Below, one piece after another: positions 25,745 through 38,004 of a stretch of 64,000 bases of DNA. The notes below the pieces were generated by a model that had not been told where the DNA came from, searched no databases, and was given only the letters and a program-made list of their open reading frames with translations. Positions within the stretch are counted from its first letter, which is position 1; each line of letters starts with the position of its first letter. The translations under genes and the position numbers were made by a program. This stretch comes from Sipunculus nudus (lineage: Eukaryota; Annelida; Sipuncula; Golfingiida; Sipunculidae): the NCBI GenBank assembly GCA_026874595.1, contig CM049307.1, forward strand, positions 80,826,643-80,890,642, written 5' to 3'.

Positions 25745-26780
25745 GCTACATAAAGGTACATATATCTTATATGTTAATGCATAGTATATCAGCCAAAGCA
25801 TGGAGTCTATTTTTAGCAGCATAAGTCAATATTGAGCCACTTCAGGTGGACAGGGATCCAGAAACATGAATATCCTGTTTGTACCTGGCACTCTTATAGA
25901 CTTGGAAAACATACACGCACTTTAAATATTACAATTAAATGCCCCCATAAGAAATTCGATTTGCGTAGTTCTACGATCAATTTAGCTTGTCCATTCTATA
26001 TATGCCATATAACTTGAACTCGCGTACAAATACCTGTTCCAGGAAAGTGACTTTTTTATTGGACCCTGCTTCTCACTTCCACCATGTCGATAATTTATGG
26101 AACAAGCCTCGACATGATAGGCCCTTTCTTACGATCGGCTTATAAATGAAGGTCTAGATATGTTGAGACCTAGCGGCCTGTGTATCTGCTGAATGCTTTT
26201 TGTCGTTAACAAGATACCGAATATTTTCCAGAATGTTACGAAAGTTCTTTACTTATTCAAACCCGGTAAGGCAGATTTGCTCACAATAGCAATCCATTGA
26301 TTTCTAAACAAACATGATGCTTACTAGGTCGGGGTTATTTGGATTCTCTATTGAGGCTTTAGATATTCTTATATCAATTTTGTTTAATAAATATGATACC
26401 AGGGACGAGTAAATAAGTGCTCCGGCAACTGTATAAATGTTGTCGAGGGACGATCACCAGTACCGTATAAGTGATATCATAACCATGATTTAAATTTATC
26501 TATATATTTTCACAATATAGCTATATACAACCATATTTAGACGATATTTTTCGGGAGCATTCAATATGAACGGAATAAAAAAAAGGCTAGAAAAAAGGGA
26601 ACTTGATTTTGTATAGCTTTAAATTCGTTAATTTGCTAAATGGCGAAAACATGAGGATAAAGATGAAAAATCTGAAATATTACCTTTAACCTTGTATTAC
26701 ATTTTCTACATTTATAATATTTTTATTATATCCTGTACATACCATTTCACATTCGTTTGTCAAATTACTAGCGAGGGGCT
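25745..26780. repeat. Direct segmental duplication, unit 2
   Basis: Second copy of the 21965-22750 unit, in the same orientation about 3.8 kb downstream, with larger insertions. What lies between the units is unrelated. Confidence 0.7.
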
Positions 26781-28185
26781 TCGCAATGAAAGACATCAGA
26801 ACTAGCTTTAAACCCTTCCTACCTACAAATGAACTGACCCATTAATAAGCAACCCCCATGGTCAAGTAGGCTGTCCTGGGGCCTGTCACCTATTCTCTAG
26901 TGAATGACTGATCCCGATGTTTGCCCAGCAGACCAGGTTTGAGGCGACATTTGGTTAGGTAAATTGGTCGCACTTCGTTGCTAAACGTAAATCCAGAAAA
27001 GGGGAAATCGCTTGATTGTAAAAGTCCCTGACTATCACGTTTAACTAATGGAATGGCAGTATATGATTTGGCTTTTCAATAACTTTGTTCTATTTTCTCT
27101 GTGGAAAAAAAATCCTACACCATCCCGCGACTGCACGCACGCTAGACTTTGATTGGAGCACGCTTTATTTGTGGGTAAATAGTACTTGAGCGAACTTACT
27201 TGATCTAGAGCAGCCCGCTCTAGATGTTGCATTGCCCAACACTAGCAGTTGCAGCTACTATATGCGCACCAGTTAGATCGCGCAGCATTTCCATGTGTAT
27301 GTCTGAGGCGTTATATTACTAGAATAAGCACCAACGGTTTAATGTAGTGGCCACAATTTATATTAATATGTGGGTGAACGAATCGCAATAGTTTATCGGG
27401 CTATTGAGTACTCTGAGCGTCGGGTTGATACCAGCGCACCCTGTTAAATAGACTGTGCAACGAGATCAAGTGTCTATACATGACGCCACACTCAAGCTTT
27501 ATGGAGCTAACCCGGTAGTTTATACACAGCATCAGGGTCTCCATTTATCCAGCGAACGGAGGGCATATAACGGGCTGCGCAGCACTTGTTGTGACCCCCT
27601 GTGTTGGGTGCCCGCCCGAGGAATTTTAAATCCTTTTTTCTATTGTTTGTCATTTTAAATCAAAACATGTTATTTTGTTAAGTTGCTGGTTGAGCCCGTG
27701 CACACAATAGGCAGGCGATAGAGGAGGCCTTCTGCAGTGCATCCCTATTTCATGCAAACTAAACAAACAATCTGACTATTTTGGCACGGTGTGACCTCTG
27801 CATTACTTGTTGATATGAATTATTGCCTGGTCTCCTCGAAAACTGCGTAATAACAAATTTTACATATGCTACCCAATGCATTGGCCTAAACAGAGACGAA
27901 GTGGATAAATACCCGAAGAAACGAGGTCAAATTGAACTAATTTTAAGTTGGGTAGGAATATTTTCATACATCTAACAGTACGTTGCATCTCTAATTTGTA
28001 ATATCAACGTGCTTACTTAATGTAGGGAAGGACAGACGATGGATGCCAAGTCATCGCTTTAGCTTAGTTGACGTTTAGCCGGCAAAGCTAAACAATCAAT
28101 GGAAATGTATACAGGGGTTCGCCGCTTCTGTTTAGCTTAGTTGACTTTCATTCATGCTGACTTTGGAACAATAACGAAATACTAA
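26781..28185. other. Non-coding stretch, slightly GC-richer
   Basis: A small perfect palindromic word, CTAGAGCAGCCCGCTCTAG, lies near 27205-27223. A TTTAGCTTAGTTGAC word occurs twice (near 28060 and 28130), as in other short dispersed repeats. No gene recognised. Confidence 0.35.
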
Positions 28186-28189
28186 AACC

Positions 28190-28640
28190 CATGCGCTTGA
28201 CTTTGTTTCTTGACTATGATACTGCAGAGGGAAAACTGAAACATGAATTTTAAGATTAATTGGGGTATATGTTTTAATTTGGTATATGTCGCCAGTTTAT
28301 TCCATCAAACTCCGAAGGAATAACAACATATCCTATACCAAAAAAAGAAATATGAAAATGCGTGATCTTTACTTTGTTTCTTGATCTTGAAAATATAGGG
28401 GAAACTTGAAACATCGATATTTAGATTGATCAGATTATAGGTTTTAAAATCATCTATGTCGTCAAATTATTCCATGAAAATCTCAGGGATAACAAATTAT
28501 CCTAAAAAATAAAGAATATTGAAAAGGCCTAAACGTGAACTTCTTACTTGAAAGGTCAGCTGCCGGGAAAATATTAACATAGATTTTTAGATTGATCATG
28601 TTATCAGCTTTAAAATGATGAACGTTGCCAGCTTTCTTCA

Positions 28641-28650
<10 letters not shown>
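28190..28650. repeat. Tandem repeat, three units of about 170 bp
   Basis: Three diverged units. Each carries CTTTGTTTCTTGA or its variant, GAAA.TTGAAACAT, TTTTTAGATTGATCA, TTTTAAAAT, a GTCGCCAG/GTTGCCAG block and TATTCCAT. The third unit runs into the (TA)n tract at 28644. Confidence 0.65.

Positions 28651-28692
<42 letters not shown>
28644..28692. repeat. (TA)n microsatellite
   Basis: Pure TA run at the end of the 170-bp tandem array. Confidence 0.95.
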
Positions 28693-28694
<2 letters not shown>

Positions 28695-29811
28695 AAGAGG
28701 ACTCTTTGAGCGGGCTCAATTATTCACGTGACCGGAACCGGGCCCCAGCCAGTTCCCTCATCAACGTCAAAGTGGACAGTAATTAACATTTTCATTTTAA
28801 TTTGGTTTAAAAAAAGGAGTAAATATCAAGAGACGGGAATCAGATAGTTAATGACTATAACTTTTGTAGATGCCACCCAAAGCCAAGCGCAACATTATCC
28901 AAGATGCATGTTCCAGCAAAGCTCCAGGCCACCCATAGGTTCGACCAGCCAGCAAAGCAGCAGACCCAATGCCACTAAGAGGTGAGCGCCTGAACACCTA
29001 AGCCATTTGCATGCATACAGTTTGGGACTAGTCGCTAGTCTTAAAATCCTGACCACGAATCTTTTAAGAGCGATCTTAGTTTTCGACATAAATAATTCGT
29101 AACAATTCTAAAGAACTGTTAAAACTGATTTCGTCAATTAATTGGTGCCAGGGAAATATAAGGACGATGCACAATACATGTATTATTAATCAAATAATAA
29201 GAGGCGTCTCTTTACCGGAATTGTTTCTATTTCCAAGGCTGTTCATTTCAAGTACGGAAAGTAGACAAATTACTAACCATGCCGTTCAGCTTAATTTCAA
29301 ACGCCTTGTGAAATATTTGTTTCTCAGGAACTTGATTAGAGAATTCCAATAAAATGTCGCAACAGCCTATCTGCATTTAATTTGAACGTCCAAGATCTAT
29401 CGGTTACAATTCAATGTCTTTTTCACTCAACTCAAAATGAAAGTGTATTCTGGTCTGTTTTGAAATCAGGTCAAAATTGTCTTGAAATGGAGATGTGTCT
29501 AACGTGTAAATTGTGTCCTATCAAATAAAGATTTAATGGATTATGTTTATCATTCTCCAAAGGTAAAGATGTGTACAAAATGATGATATTGCAGTATGCG
29601 CCATGAGTAAACAGTACTGTCAGGTCAGGTTTTGGGAAGGGCAGGGTTTGTTACTGTTATGTTTACCATAACATGTGTATATGTGAAGTTTGAACTTCGA
29701 AAGTTCGATTATTATAATTAATGCCATGCTAAGTGTCAGATATATGTACTTTGTATATTTGTTTTTATATGCATATCGTAATTTCTTTAATGAATCTTGA
29801 TGCATCTTTCA
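28693..29811. other. Upstream flank of the OLD-like gene
   Basis: A short plus frame beginning MPPKAKRNIIQDACSSKAPG at 28870 is quickly closed by a stop and is not assigned. No TATA box or initiator can be placed confidently. A pyrimidine-rich CTTTCAG just before 29813 could be a splice acceptor leading into the coding exon. Confidence 0.4.
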
Positions 29812-29818
29812 GTTAAAT

Positions 29819-31951
29819 ATGCTCAGGCGAATGAAGTTCAGAAACATTGGCCTATTCAAATGTCCCCAGTGCATCAACATGCAACATTCGAATTCGCCTG
29901 ACGATATTGAACACACAAAAGGTTTTTTTGAGATATTTGTCGGTGAAAACGGTTCAGGGAAGAGCTCTTGTTTTGAAATTTTGAGAAGATGTCTATCGGA
30001 TGAGATAAGTAAATCAGAATCAAATATACCAGACATATCATCAAGTTCCTATGTGATTTGCAAATTTGACTTTGTTGGTGAGCACTTATTTAAAGGGGAC
30101 ACCCTTGTCAATATAAATAAGATATTGCATGATTTTGAGCAGGTGTGCAAAGTAAACAGAAATGAGGATTCACTTGAAATATCCGAAAATCTTGGCTCTG
30201 ATTTCTTGAGGAAAATTGCTCCAGACTTAAAAGATACAGTTGGGAACCTTGACAAATCTGATCTCTTCACAGTACACGCCGGTATAGTTCATGGTCCGAA
30301 CAATGGAGTAAAGCACAAATTTGCCTTGCTTGAAATGAAATGTGGAAAATATGTGCTGCTAACAGAAAGAAGAATAACAGAAGATCTCAAAGAATATTTT
30401 GTAAAAGTATCTTTGAAAACAGAGAAAACGGTTTTGTTCAATATCATCACTGATCCAGATGGGAATGACCCAGATGGGGATGCCTGTGAGGCAATGTATG
30501 AAGAATTGGAAAAGATATGTCGAAACGAATATACTGTAATGTATCAGAGGAAAGTTCATTCCCTTTATAAAGAGGTATATAAGTTGCTGTTTGGGCAGAA
30601 GGGGGCTGTTATGTTTTCATTCGCACATCGAGGTATTGGCCCTCTCGATAGCTCTCTGAGTGAAAAAATGGCCAGGGGTTCCTTAAACTACAAAGATACA
30701 GTTGGTAGAGCAGAGTTCCTTTCACTGATGCTTTACCAAATGACAAAGAAACAAAATGACAAATATGAACAGATCACACGCTGCCTGCTTGGATCATGTG
30801 ATTACAAAATTGAACGTCGGAATGAAGCAAGGGTTCTTTTCTGTGATCCAACCGACAATAAAAAGCGAGATTTGTTGAAGATACCTGAAGGTATTTATGA
30901 AACTCACGTCTTCGCTTTGATGCTTGCATTTTCTGATGGCAGTCGTACATTATGTCTGGATGAACCTAACAGGTGCTTACAGCCGACGGTGATAGAAAGA
31001 ATGCGGGAAGTGATTTTGAATGAAATACAAACACGACAAATATCCATATTGATTACCACTCACTCTACTCACTTTATTTCAAGGGATACATTGGGAAGTG
31101 TTACCAGATTCAACAGAGACAGAGAAGGATATCTTCACTGCAAGAGATTGGTTCCTCCTCCCCACAGAGTGTTTAACCAAGTCCTATCTGAAGAGTATCG
31201 GATGATTTTGTTTTCTAACACGGTTCTGGTGGTAGAAGGGTATACTGATGCTTTGCTTATTGAGACATTAATGACACAGTCGGTAAATGAAAGATTTCTA
31301 GACACAGTATCTGAATCAGGCATTGGCCCTGGACAACTGAAAGTAATCTGTTCTAATGGAAAGGGTAACGTGCCTGTGTTAGCCTTATTCTGTCAAAAAA
31401 TGGACATACCTTACCTGGTTCTCATGGACGATGACGAATCTAAGCAATCAGGTGAAAGCAATCCAGGAAATTTGAATATAACCAAAACAGTCACGCGCGC
31501 AGGGTGGAAACTGGCTTTAAAGTGGGCAGAGGATCGAACACGCACAACCAAAAAGAAAAGAGGTGAGATTAACGCCATTGTCGCAAAACTTCTTTTTGAA
31601 AAAGAAAAAGAGAAAATAAAACCAGAGATCAGTAACATGTGTAGTTCATTAAAAACAGTTAAAGGTACAGGAAACTGGATTGATGACTTTGAGGAAAATT
31701 GTCTTGGTTTCCTGGACGATGACAAAGCGACTGAACCGTCTCAGGAATGCTTTGTATGGACTGAGAATCTAGAAGTTGCAATAAATGGCACATTGAAAGA
31801 AGAACGTGTTTCTAAAGATGGTCTGAACCTTGTGGACATGACAAGAACGCAAAGAGTACAGTTAGTAAAAGACCTGTTGAAGTGCGAGGAAGGTCCCTTT
31901 CACGAATTCATTACATTTCTGCAGAATGGTTTAAAGACAAGCAGTAGGTAA
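29819..31951 (+). CDS. OLD-family ATP-dependent nuclease: ABC-type ATPase plus TOPRIM domain
   Basis: 710 codons uninterrupted. The N-terminal half is a split ABC ATPase: Walker A GENGSGKSS (42-50), a signature-like region PEGIYETHVFALML (356-369), Walker B LCLDEP (378-383) and a switch histidine in TTHSTH (413-418). A TOPRIM domain follows: VVEGYTD (471-477, Glu473 and Asp477) and the metal-binding MDDDE (536-540). The last 150 residues are lysine/glutamate-rich. Order and length fit OLD proteins and GajA, in which ATP binding controls a metal-dependent nuclease. All key motif residues are present, so it looks functional. Met5 is an alternative start. No intron interrupts it, but CTTTCAG ends 7 bases before the ATG and the stop lies inside AG|GTAAGA, so it may be one large exon of a spliced gene. 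Codon use resembles an animal host gene. No helicase partner is visible nearby. Substrate and role are unknown. Confidence 0.93.
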   Translation: MLRRMKFRNIGLFKCPQCINMQHSNSPDDIEHTKGFFEIFVGENGSGKSSCFEILRRCLSDEISKSESNIPDISSSSYVICKFDFVGEHLFKGDTLVNINKILHDFEQVCKVNRNEDSLEISENLGSDFLRKIAPDLKDTVGNLDKSDLFTVHAGIVHGPNNGVKHKFALLEMKCGKYVLLTERRITEDLKEYFVKVSLKTEKTVLFNIITDPDGNDPDGDACEAMYEELEKICRNEYTVMYQRKVHSLYKEVYKLLFGQKGAVMFSFAHRGIGPLDSSLSEKMARGSLNYKDTVGRAEFLSLMLYQMTKKQNDKYEQITRCLLGSCDYKIERRNEARVLFCDPTDNKKRDLLKIPEGIYETHVFALMLAFSDGSRTLCLDEPNRCLQPTVIERMREVILNEIQTRQISILITTHSTHFISRDTLGSVTRFNRDREGYLHCKRLVPPPHRVFNQVLSEEYRMILFSNTVLVVEGYTDALLIETLMTQSVNERFLDTVSESGIGPGQLKVICSNGKGNVPVLALFCQKMDIPYLVLMDDDESKQSGESNPGNLNITKTVTRAGWKLALKWAEDRTRTTKKKRGEINAIVAKLLFEKEKEKIKPEISNMCSSLKTVKGTGNWIDDFEENCLGFLDDDKATEPSQECFVWTENLEVAINGTLKEERVSKDGLNLVDMTRTQRVQLVKDLLKCEEGPFHEFITFLQNGLKTSSR

Positions 31952-31953
31952 GA
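31946..31953 (+). promoter_or_regulatory. Consensus splice donor overlapping the stop codon
   Basis: AG|GTAAGA: the intron would start at 31948 and the TAA stop (31949-31951) would lie inside it. Splicing here would remove the stop and extend the protein into a downstream exon not identified. Confidence 0.4.
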
Positions 31954-33709
31954 ATGATATAACGTAACGACTTGATCAATGGATAAAGAAAATCGTTATA
32001 TGACGGTGAGACAGTTCGATTTGTTTTACATATCGATATTGGGTCTTATAAAATGAATTTAACTTGTTTTTGTCATAGTCTTATATATATGTGTATATTT
32101 TTTTATTATTCAAAATGTTGGTAACAAACGGCTTTCTCAGCAGGTGAGCGTCAATCCGAAAATAGCCCTAAAACCGGTGTAAATGTACGATGTGATTATA
32201 AAGAACAGCTAGCCGTGGATAAGTACTAGGCAGCCATACGTAACCTTAGCAAAAAGTATACTGCACCAGTCTTCAGCCTGATAAAATAAAAAAAATATTA
32301 ATCTTGTAATGACTGTAACAGACATATTAACAGCATTCTTGTATTTTGATAAATTAACAGGACCTTTGTCAACGCAAAAACTTCTTTCTCAGGTATCTTC
32401 TCCTAAATATAAGTTCCTTTTCCTACTTGAAGGCCTCGACACATTTATTTTATCGAGTTATTGGACTTATGTATACATATCCAGACAACAAACATTGGTA
32501 ACAACAGCCTTACATTTATGAACTACGATTACTTATGACACCAAAACCGACAAATGCATGGCTATAATGACGCTCCTCACGATGCAGTTATTCAGTCGTC
32601 AAATGTCCCCTTTGGTTTTTAACCACTGCTTTGAAATGTAAGGGTTTCTTGGTTACACCACCAGGGTGCGCACAGAGCAAAGAATTGAAATCAGACCAAT
32701 GAGAGCGTGGTATCGCATCGGGCATCCAGCTCAAAAACAGAAAGAGACCTGGGAAGACTGCAGTGGGTAACCGCTGCGTGAGGAGGTTACAAAGGCTATA
32801 AAGGGATATCAGTTCAATAAGTATGTCAGGCACTTTGAACCGCCAAAGAAAAAAAAAATGTTCTTAAGGAATAATTGGAAACACGGATATATTGGTAAAT
32901 AAGAAAAACTGGTATAATATAGTTAACTATACTTGAAATACCTCTATTTTGAAAGATATAAATAGAGGGCCGTTATGACTATGCATATGAATATATATGA
33001 CTTTATACATGACTGTAGTTATGTACTAAGAAAACCATCCAATCCTTACATACGATGACTCTAAAGGGGTGTAATCTAGTGTTGAGTTCCTAAATGGAAA
33101 AAGTAAAACGTCACTTATCACATGTTTTGACTATAGTGTTCTAGATGTTATAGAGTGAGGGACCTGTATAGTATATATATTACTTCGGTGTCTGATTGCT
33201 ATATAATAATAAAGCACTTAACTAAAAAAAGCTTTGTGTTATTTTTATTATACATATTTGAGAACTGAACCAATAAATAATCGACCTGAAAGAAACAAAA
33301 TGCCTTTTCCCATGGGAGCTAATCTGCATGCTAGAGTCCATTTTAATCCATTGCCAATGCAGAAAAATGAAGAATCATATATTTTATTTCCTTTTTTGGA
33401 CCGACATATTTTTATATACAGAAACATACTAATGTTAAAAGCCTGTTTTACAAAATATAAACTTAATTAGAAATAAAGCTTAATGCAGTCAGACCATTTT
33501 TTTATGGGTTTTGGCCGGGCTTGTTTTTTTTTTTTTGTTTTTTTTTTTTGCCCGTAATAGAGAAGTGACCTTGTTAGACTGTTTACGGACTTAAAAGTCT
33601 ATTTTTGTACTGCCAGAAATGGTAAGACCCGCTTATGAACCACAGAGGAACATCTGTGATACTTTAGAAAACGAAAAGATAATGATTTATTGGTTATTTA
33701 TCGATTCAA

Positions 33710-33713
<4 letters not shown>
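31952..33713. other. Downstream flank of the OLD-like gene
   Basis: AT-rich. A poly-T run interrupted once lies at 33524-33549. Open frames at 32309-32521, 32588-32833 and 33234-33470 have no motifs or splice context. Confidence 0.4.
32285..32290 (+). terminator. Candidate polyadenylation signal
   Basis: AATAAA about 335 bases after the OLD-like stop codon, in an A-rich run. Plausible if the gene ends at the stop. Confidence 0.4.

Positions 33714-33758
<45 letters not shown>
33714..33758. repeat. (TA)n microsatellite
   Basis: Pure TA run just outside the inverted lectin duplication. Confidence 0.95.
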
Positions 33759-33762
<4 letters not shown>

Positions 33763-33864
33763 CATTTTTACACCCGATTGATGTTGCCCCTTACCGGTGC
33801 CCTAGGAAAAAGGTTCCCCTTTATTGTCGGTCGCTTGTCGTCGACTTTGTAAGACCGTCGTGTT

Positions 33865-35551
33865 TTAGATCACATTATAATATTAAGAGAAAATCACCCA
33901 GCGAGTGTAATTTTTTAAATTTTCAGACATAACTCCAGTAAAACAGCTTTCCGCTAAGAGGATCAGGACAACTACTTAACGGGGTGGGAGAGGGGGCTGG
34001 TGTAAGCTAAAGTGCCAGATCGTTGTGCAGTATGTCCGCACACAGGAGCGGGGCCGAAACAAATTGAAGGTAACTGAGTGAAACAGAAATGAGGATGGGA
34101 GTGACCCCTGGTGCCACTGATCAAAATTACAGTTGTTGTCGGCGAAGAAACCGAGATGAAAGTCAGATACCTTAGTTAAGTTCAAGTTATGAAAGTCTCA
34201 TATAATAAACAAACCTTATTTATCAACACTTCCTCTTAATATTTTTATATAAAAAATAAAAAAATATATACAACGTACCAATAAAAACAAGACTGTAATC
34301 AATGAATACTAGAGATTTATTATTTCTTGATATCGTCTATAGTTTTCCATGGAATACTTATACAAAGTGAACAAAGTAAAAGTGGAGGGAACCGAGTCAT
34401 AATCAATGGCAAAATTAACCCATATTTAGATATAGTAAGGGTAGGAATTATTTTTTAAGAGACAGGATCATTCCCCGAATAAAACTAGATTTGAATCGTG
34501 TCTGTGACGTAGGGTTATAGGTTTCTGTCAAATGGCGATATAACTGAGCGATTTAGAGAAGAAATCTCATGTATATCAATATAATCATAGCTCTCAGATG
34601 CCATGGTTTTCCTTAGCAGAGTCAAGCCCGTTCACAGATTGAAAACTGTCGAAGTTACATGGTGTCATTCCACCTGTCGTTCAAAGCTTGGATGTTAACA
34701 TAGTGTTACCGTTCACCGTGGTTGTCAGGTTAATAATCATCCCAGTGTGTGTTCGAAAATGGCATATCAGTCGATTTGGCCCTCCACATTTTTATCTGTA
34801 TCCGATGTCAAGAATTCAAACCGGGGGTAGCTATTCATATGCGCTAAAGGAGTAAAATATCAATAGAAACATTAAGCATGAGATATTATTAAGCGAATTA
34901 AAAAAAATACAAAACCAACATGTCAAACTAAAGGCGTGTTTCCATATGCGCGTGTATGCGTATGGGCAGACTAATTTATTTGTACATTGGTTATAACAGA
35001 TCTTCCACAAAAAGATGTATCCCTGAGTTCACGCACACAGGAGCGATTTTTATATATACTCATTTTATATATACTTATTTCAAAGGGAAAAATCCTTGAG
35101 ATTTTTTTTTCAACATGTCTCGTCCAACCCTCAGATATGCACTTAAATGTTTCTCTTGAATGCTACGGGTCCTTGATTTGGAAATATTCGACAGAATAAG
35201 TCAAAACTTATTTAATAATTGCACTTTTCTAATAATATTAACTTTTTTTCACTTAGCTAATGATATTAAGTTATTATATAATGTAGAGACATATATATTA
35301 CAACTACATCTTCGTCCTAAAATCGCCTGGTATCTTCATGCAATTCAGTTATGACAGATATCAGTTATGACATGACTTGTTCAAGTACTGTTTTCACTTG
35401 CGGTTTCAATGCTGACAAGGTACCTGCCTTTGGATCTACAAAACGCCTCGGCTTCAGTCCAGGTCCGCAGAACCAGGTCCAAACTGTAGCAGTTCATTAG
35501 CTTCATTGATGTGAAAGAACTCAATCGGTCGTCAAACGGGTCCTGTATAAG
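33865..35551 (-). pseudogene. Inverted, decayed copy of the C-type lectin gene and its 3' flank
   Basis: Minus-strand homologue of 44986-46540. The exon 2 copy (about 35551-35390) still reads CYSLDLVLRTWTEAEAFCRS, but it lost a few bases in front of this block and is cut off at SENS. The exon 3 copy (34843-34613) keeps the acceptor and many blocks, but a deletion removes the GRFVW segment and puts a TGA in frame. The expected first cysteine-rich exon 2 start is altered and no signal-peptide exon was found. Homology continues through the 3' untranslated region (GTATTCCATGGAA, GTTGATAAATAAGG) and beyond, to about 33865. This is a segmental duplication, not a retrocopy, because intron borders are retained. 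It cannot encode a lectin as read. Confidence 0.9.
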
Positions 35552-37765
35552 GAACCATATACGTGCAAATCGAACAGATATGTATTCCTTCACACTACGT
35601 GTTTGTTTCATATCCTTCTTTTATTAGCCATTATGAGAACTACCACTAGGTTACGATTTTTTTTTCTGGTAGAGACATTGAAGAGGCTGCGGCAATATCA
35701 GCCATCCCAGGGCTTTAGTATTTATGTATGCTACTAAAATATGATTCTATATTCCGTTAGGCGTAACGTCGTGCCAACTCTGGTTACGAAATGATTCGGT
35801 CAGAGAGGCGTAATTTAGTTATATGGTATGCAGCAAGCTGGCAATCTTGTGCTAGGCGTTAAGTCACAGCAAGAGCGAGTTTGATAGCTAAGTCAGCGGG
35901 AGGAATTAAAAAGTCTTAACTACTGCATCGGCTGGGCCAATATTCGGCAATATCTTTTCATGTCATATTCCGATTAGCTTTTTATTGATGAAGAATGACG
36001 TACTTAAATGGAACCCGCATTACCAAAATTGTATCTATGTCAATATATAACATATTGTATATTTCTGTAGTTGAAGTGTAACCTCTGCTTTGTTATGTCA
36101 GTTTTACATTGATCTTTCAATCAGTACGTGAAAACCGTTCGTATAATACATCAATATTTATAGTTATCCTTTGGAAAATACAGTTAAACCTGCGTAATAA
36201 GACCATCTGGCGGAAGGTTATCTTAATTCCTAGGTTGTCCTATTAGACAGTTGTTACCATTATTACTATGCAAATTATGATTTTAAGTTGTCTTATTATA
36301 CATGTGGTCTCATATGACAGGTTCTACTGTACATCATTTGGCATTATACCACTTCTTGCTTGTGGTGCACAATCTAATACAGCAATAAATAGCAGTGAAA
36401 GCAGGTACTTCATCCTGCATATGACGTGTTCTGTAAACAACTGACATTTCAATGTTGAACCAGTGGCGTCAATTTACCATCAAGGTGGTGGGGGTGGGAG
36501 GGTTGGGGTCATTCAGCGGTAGAGGTTGCTGAGTGGGGAGGGGATTTTATTCATTTAAATAGTGGGTGATATATACCCTATCCACCCCTTTATTGACGCC
36601 CCTGGTTGAAACCTATTATGTACATATGTACATATGTTATTGTTAATATATGTTGTTCCGCGCAATGTAATTGTTCGTAGGTTGACTCTAACCTAAATAA
36701 AGTACATATTTTATCAGGATCATTTAAGAATATTTTAAAACGATGTTACACATTAAAGTTTTATTTTTCAAAAAGATAAACCGGGATAGCATCATGCGTA
36801 GATTACTTACCTTGTTATGTTGGATTCCGGGTACCTTGCAAGGGTTTAATCCAATGTATTTGGTCATCTTATGTGTTCAGAGATAAACAATAAAAATAAA
36901 TAATCAGCGTGCAGACCGTTGGCATCAATGCTGGTAACATATTCGTCACCTCTTTCTAGTGTCCCATGCACCACCAGAGTCCTATTTAAGTCCAGTCCTT
37001 TAGATTTGAGTCCAAGTTCACCCTATTCGAGTTCGAGAATTTTAGTTCTGAAGTCCGAGTCCAGTAATAAGGCGTTATTTAAAACACTCTATATTTGACA
37101 TTAGAGATTATGATGAATATTTCTGTCCTAGTTTACACATGCCTTTGCTTTTACGTTTTACTAAATTTAGTTCCCGACGAAGGGATAAGCTTTGTATGCA
37201 AAGTATTGAGTCTCTATATATGAGTGTTCCCTATTTGAACATCACAAGTTTCCCATTCCACCATGCACACCATCCCAGCACACAGTCTCAATTCCTCGTA
37301 TATGGCTGTTTAATAGATTGTTATTGTTCTGCATGTTCGAAAACACAGTCAACGTGGGTCTATTTACCATAACAAGGCCACATGACCAGGGGTCCGATTT
37401 TTGACCCGCAACACGCGATATTTCAGCAAGCGGGATAATGCATTACAATTATGGGCCAAGTCAGTCAAGGAATCTATTTATCGACACACTGTGGCCCGGA
37501 AGATGCATTTGCCATGTTTATGTTGACATTTGAGATCGCGCCCGGTCCACGTTTTTATCACTCGTTTACAGGATTAAGCAAACGGTTGAAGGGGAAATAT
37601 TTGGCAGGCATAAATTTATTTCCAAGGGAACAAGTAAATTATGTGTCAATTCAACATGCTTTATATGTGATTGGGCCCCTTTAATGTATATCCGTGCACG
37701 GAGCGGCCGGCCATGGTTGACGGTTTAGGTTTGAAAGCCCAATCTAATTATACCACTGATCATAG
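35552..37765. other. Non-coding stretch, nothing recognised
   Basis: AT-rich with a G-rich run at 36483-36510. Open frames at 37139-37372 and 37451-37684 carry no motif. Confidence 0.4.
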
Positions 37766-37885
37766 GCTTGGGAACCGGGCGGGGGGGGTGGGGGGTGGGG
37801 GGGGGGGAGGAACAGAGGGGGCGATTGCCCCCAAACTCAAAAATGGGGGAGGGCGGGGCAAAAGTATAGTCCCCCCCCTTTAGTT
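37766..37885. repeat. Poly-G tract and C-rich end of a dispersed repeat
   Basis: Interrupted G-run at 37779-37809, then GGGGGCGATTGCCCCCAAAC and a C-run (37871-37879). A related GGGGTCTGCCCCCC start occurs at 8385-8411. The C/G-rich inverted layout suggests a short dispersed repeat; class unknown. Confidence 0.4.
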
Positions 37886-38004
37886 GTTGGCCTTGTATAA
37901 CTGTTTGATTTAAACAAAGCAATGACAGACATTTGATCTTTGGTTTTAGAAGATGGAATTAATCATTTTTCTTTGAATTCATCATCACTTGAAATTGAAA
38001 TATA

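Noticed and set aside
22112-25822. Tandem gene pair in the direct duplication
   Set aside because: The frame starting MNIPLVPANLIDIE in unit 1 is broken by stops in unit 2 and neither resembles a known family.
28870-28940. Start of a basic protein (MPPKAKRN...)
   Set aside because: Stops after about two dozen codons and no continuing exon could be identified.
29806-32300. Gabija-like two-gene system around the OLD-like gene
   Set aside because: No UvrD-type helicase or any second coding region is visible within the flanks, so only the single nuclease is claimed.
37671-37922. Glycine- or proline-rich open frames
   Set aside because: Produced by the poly-G tract read in different frames.
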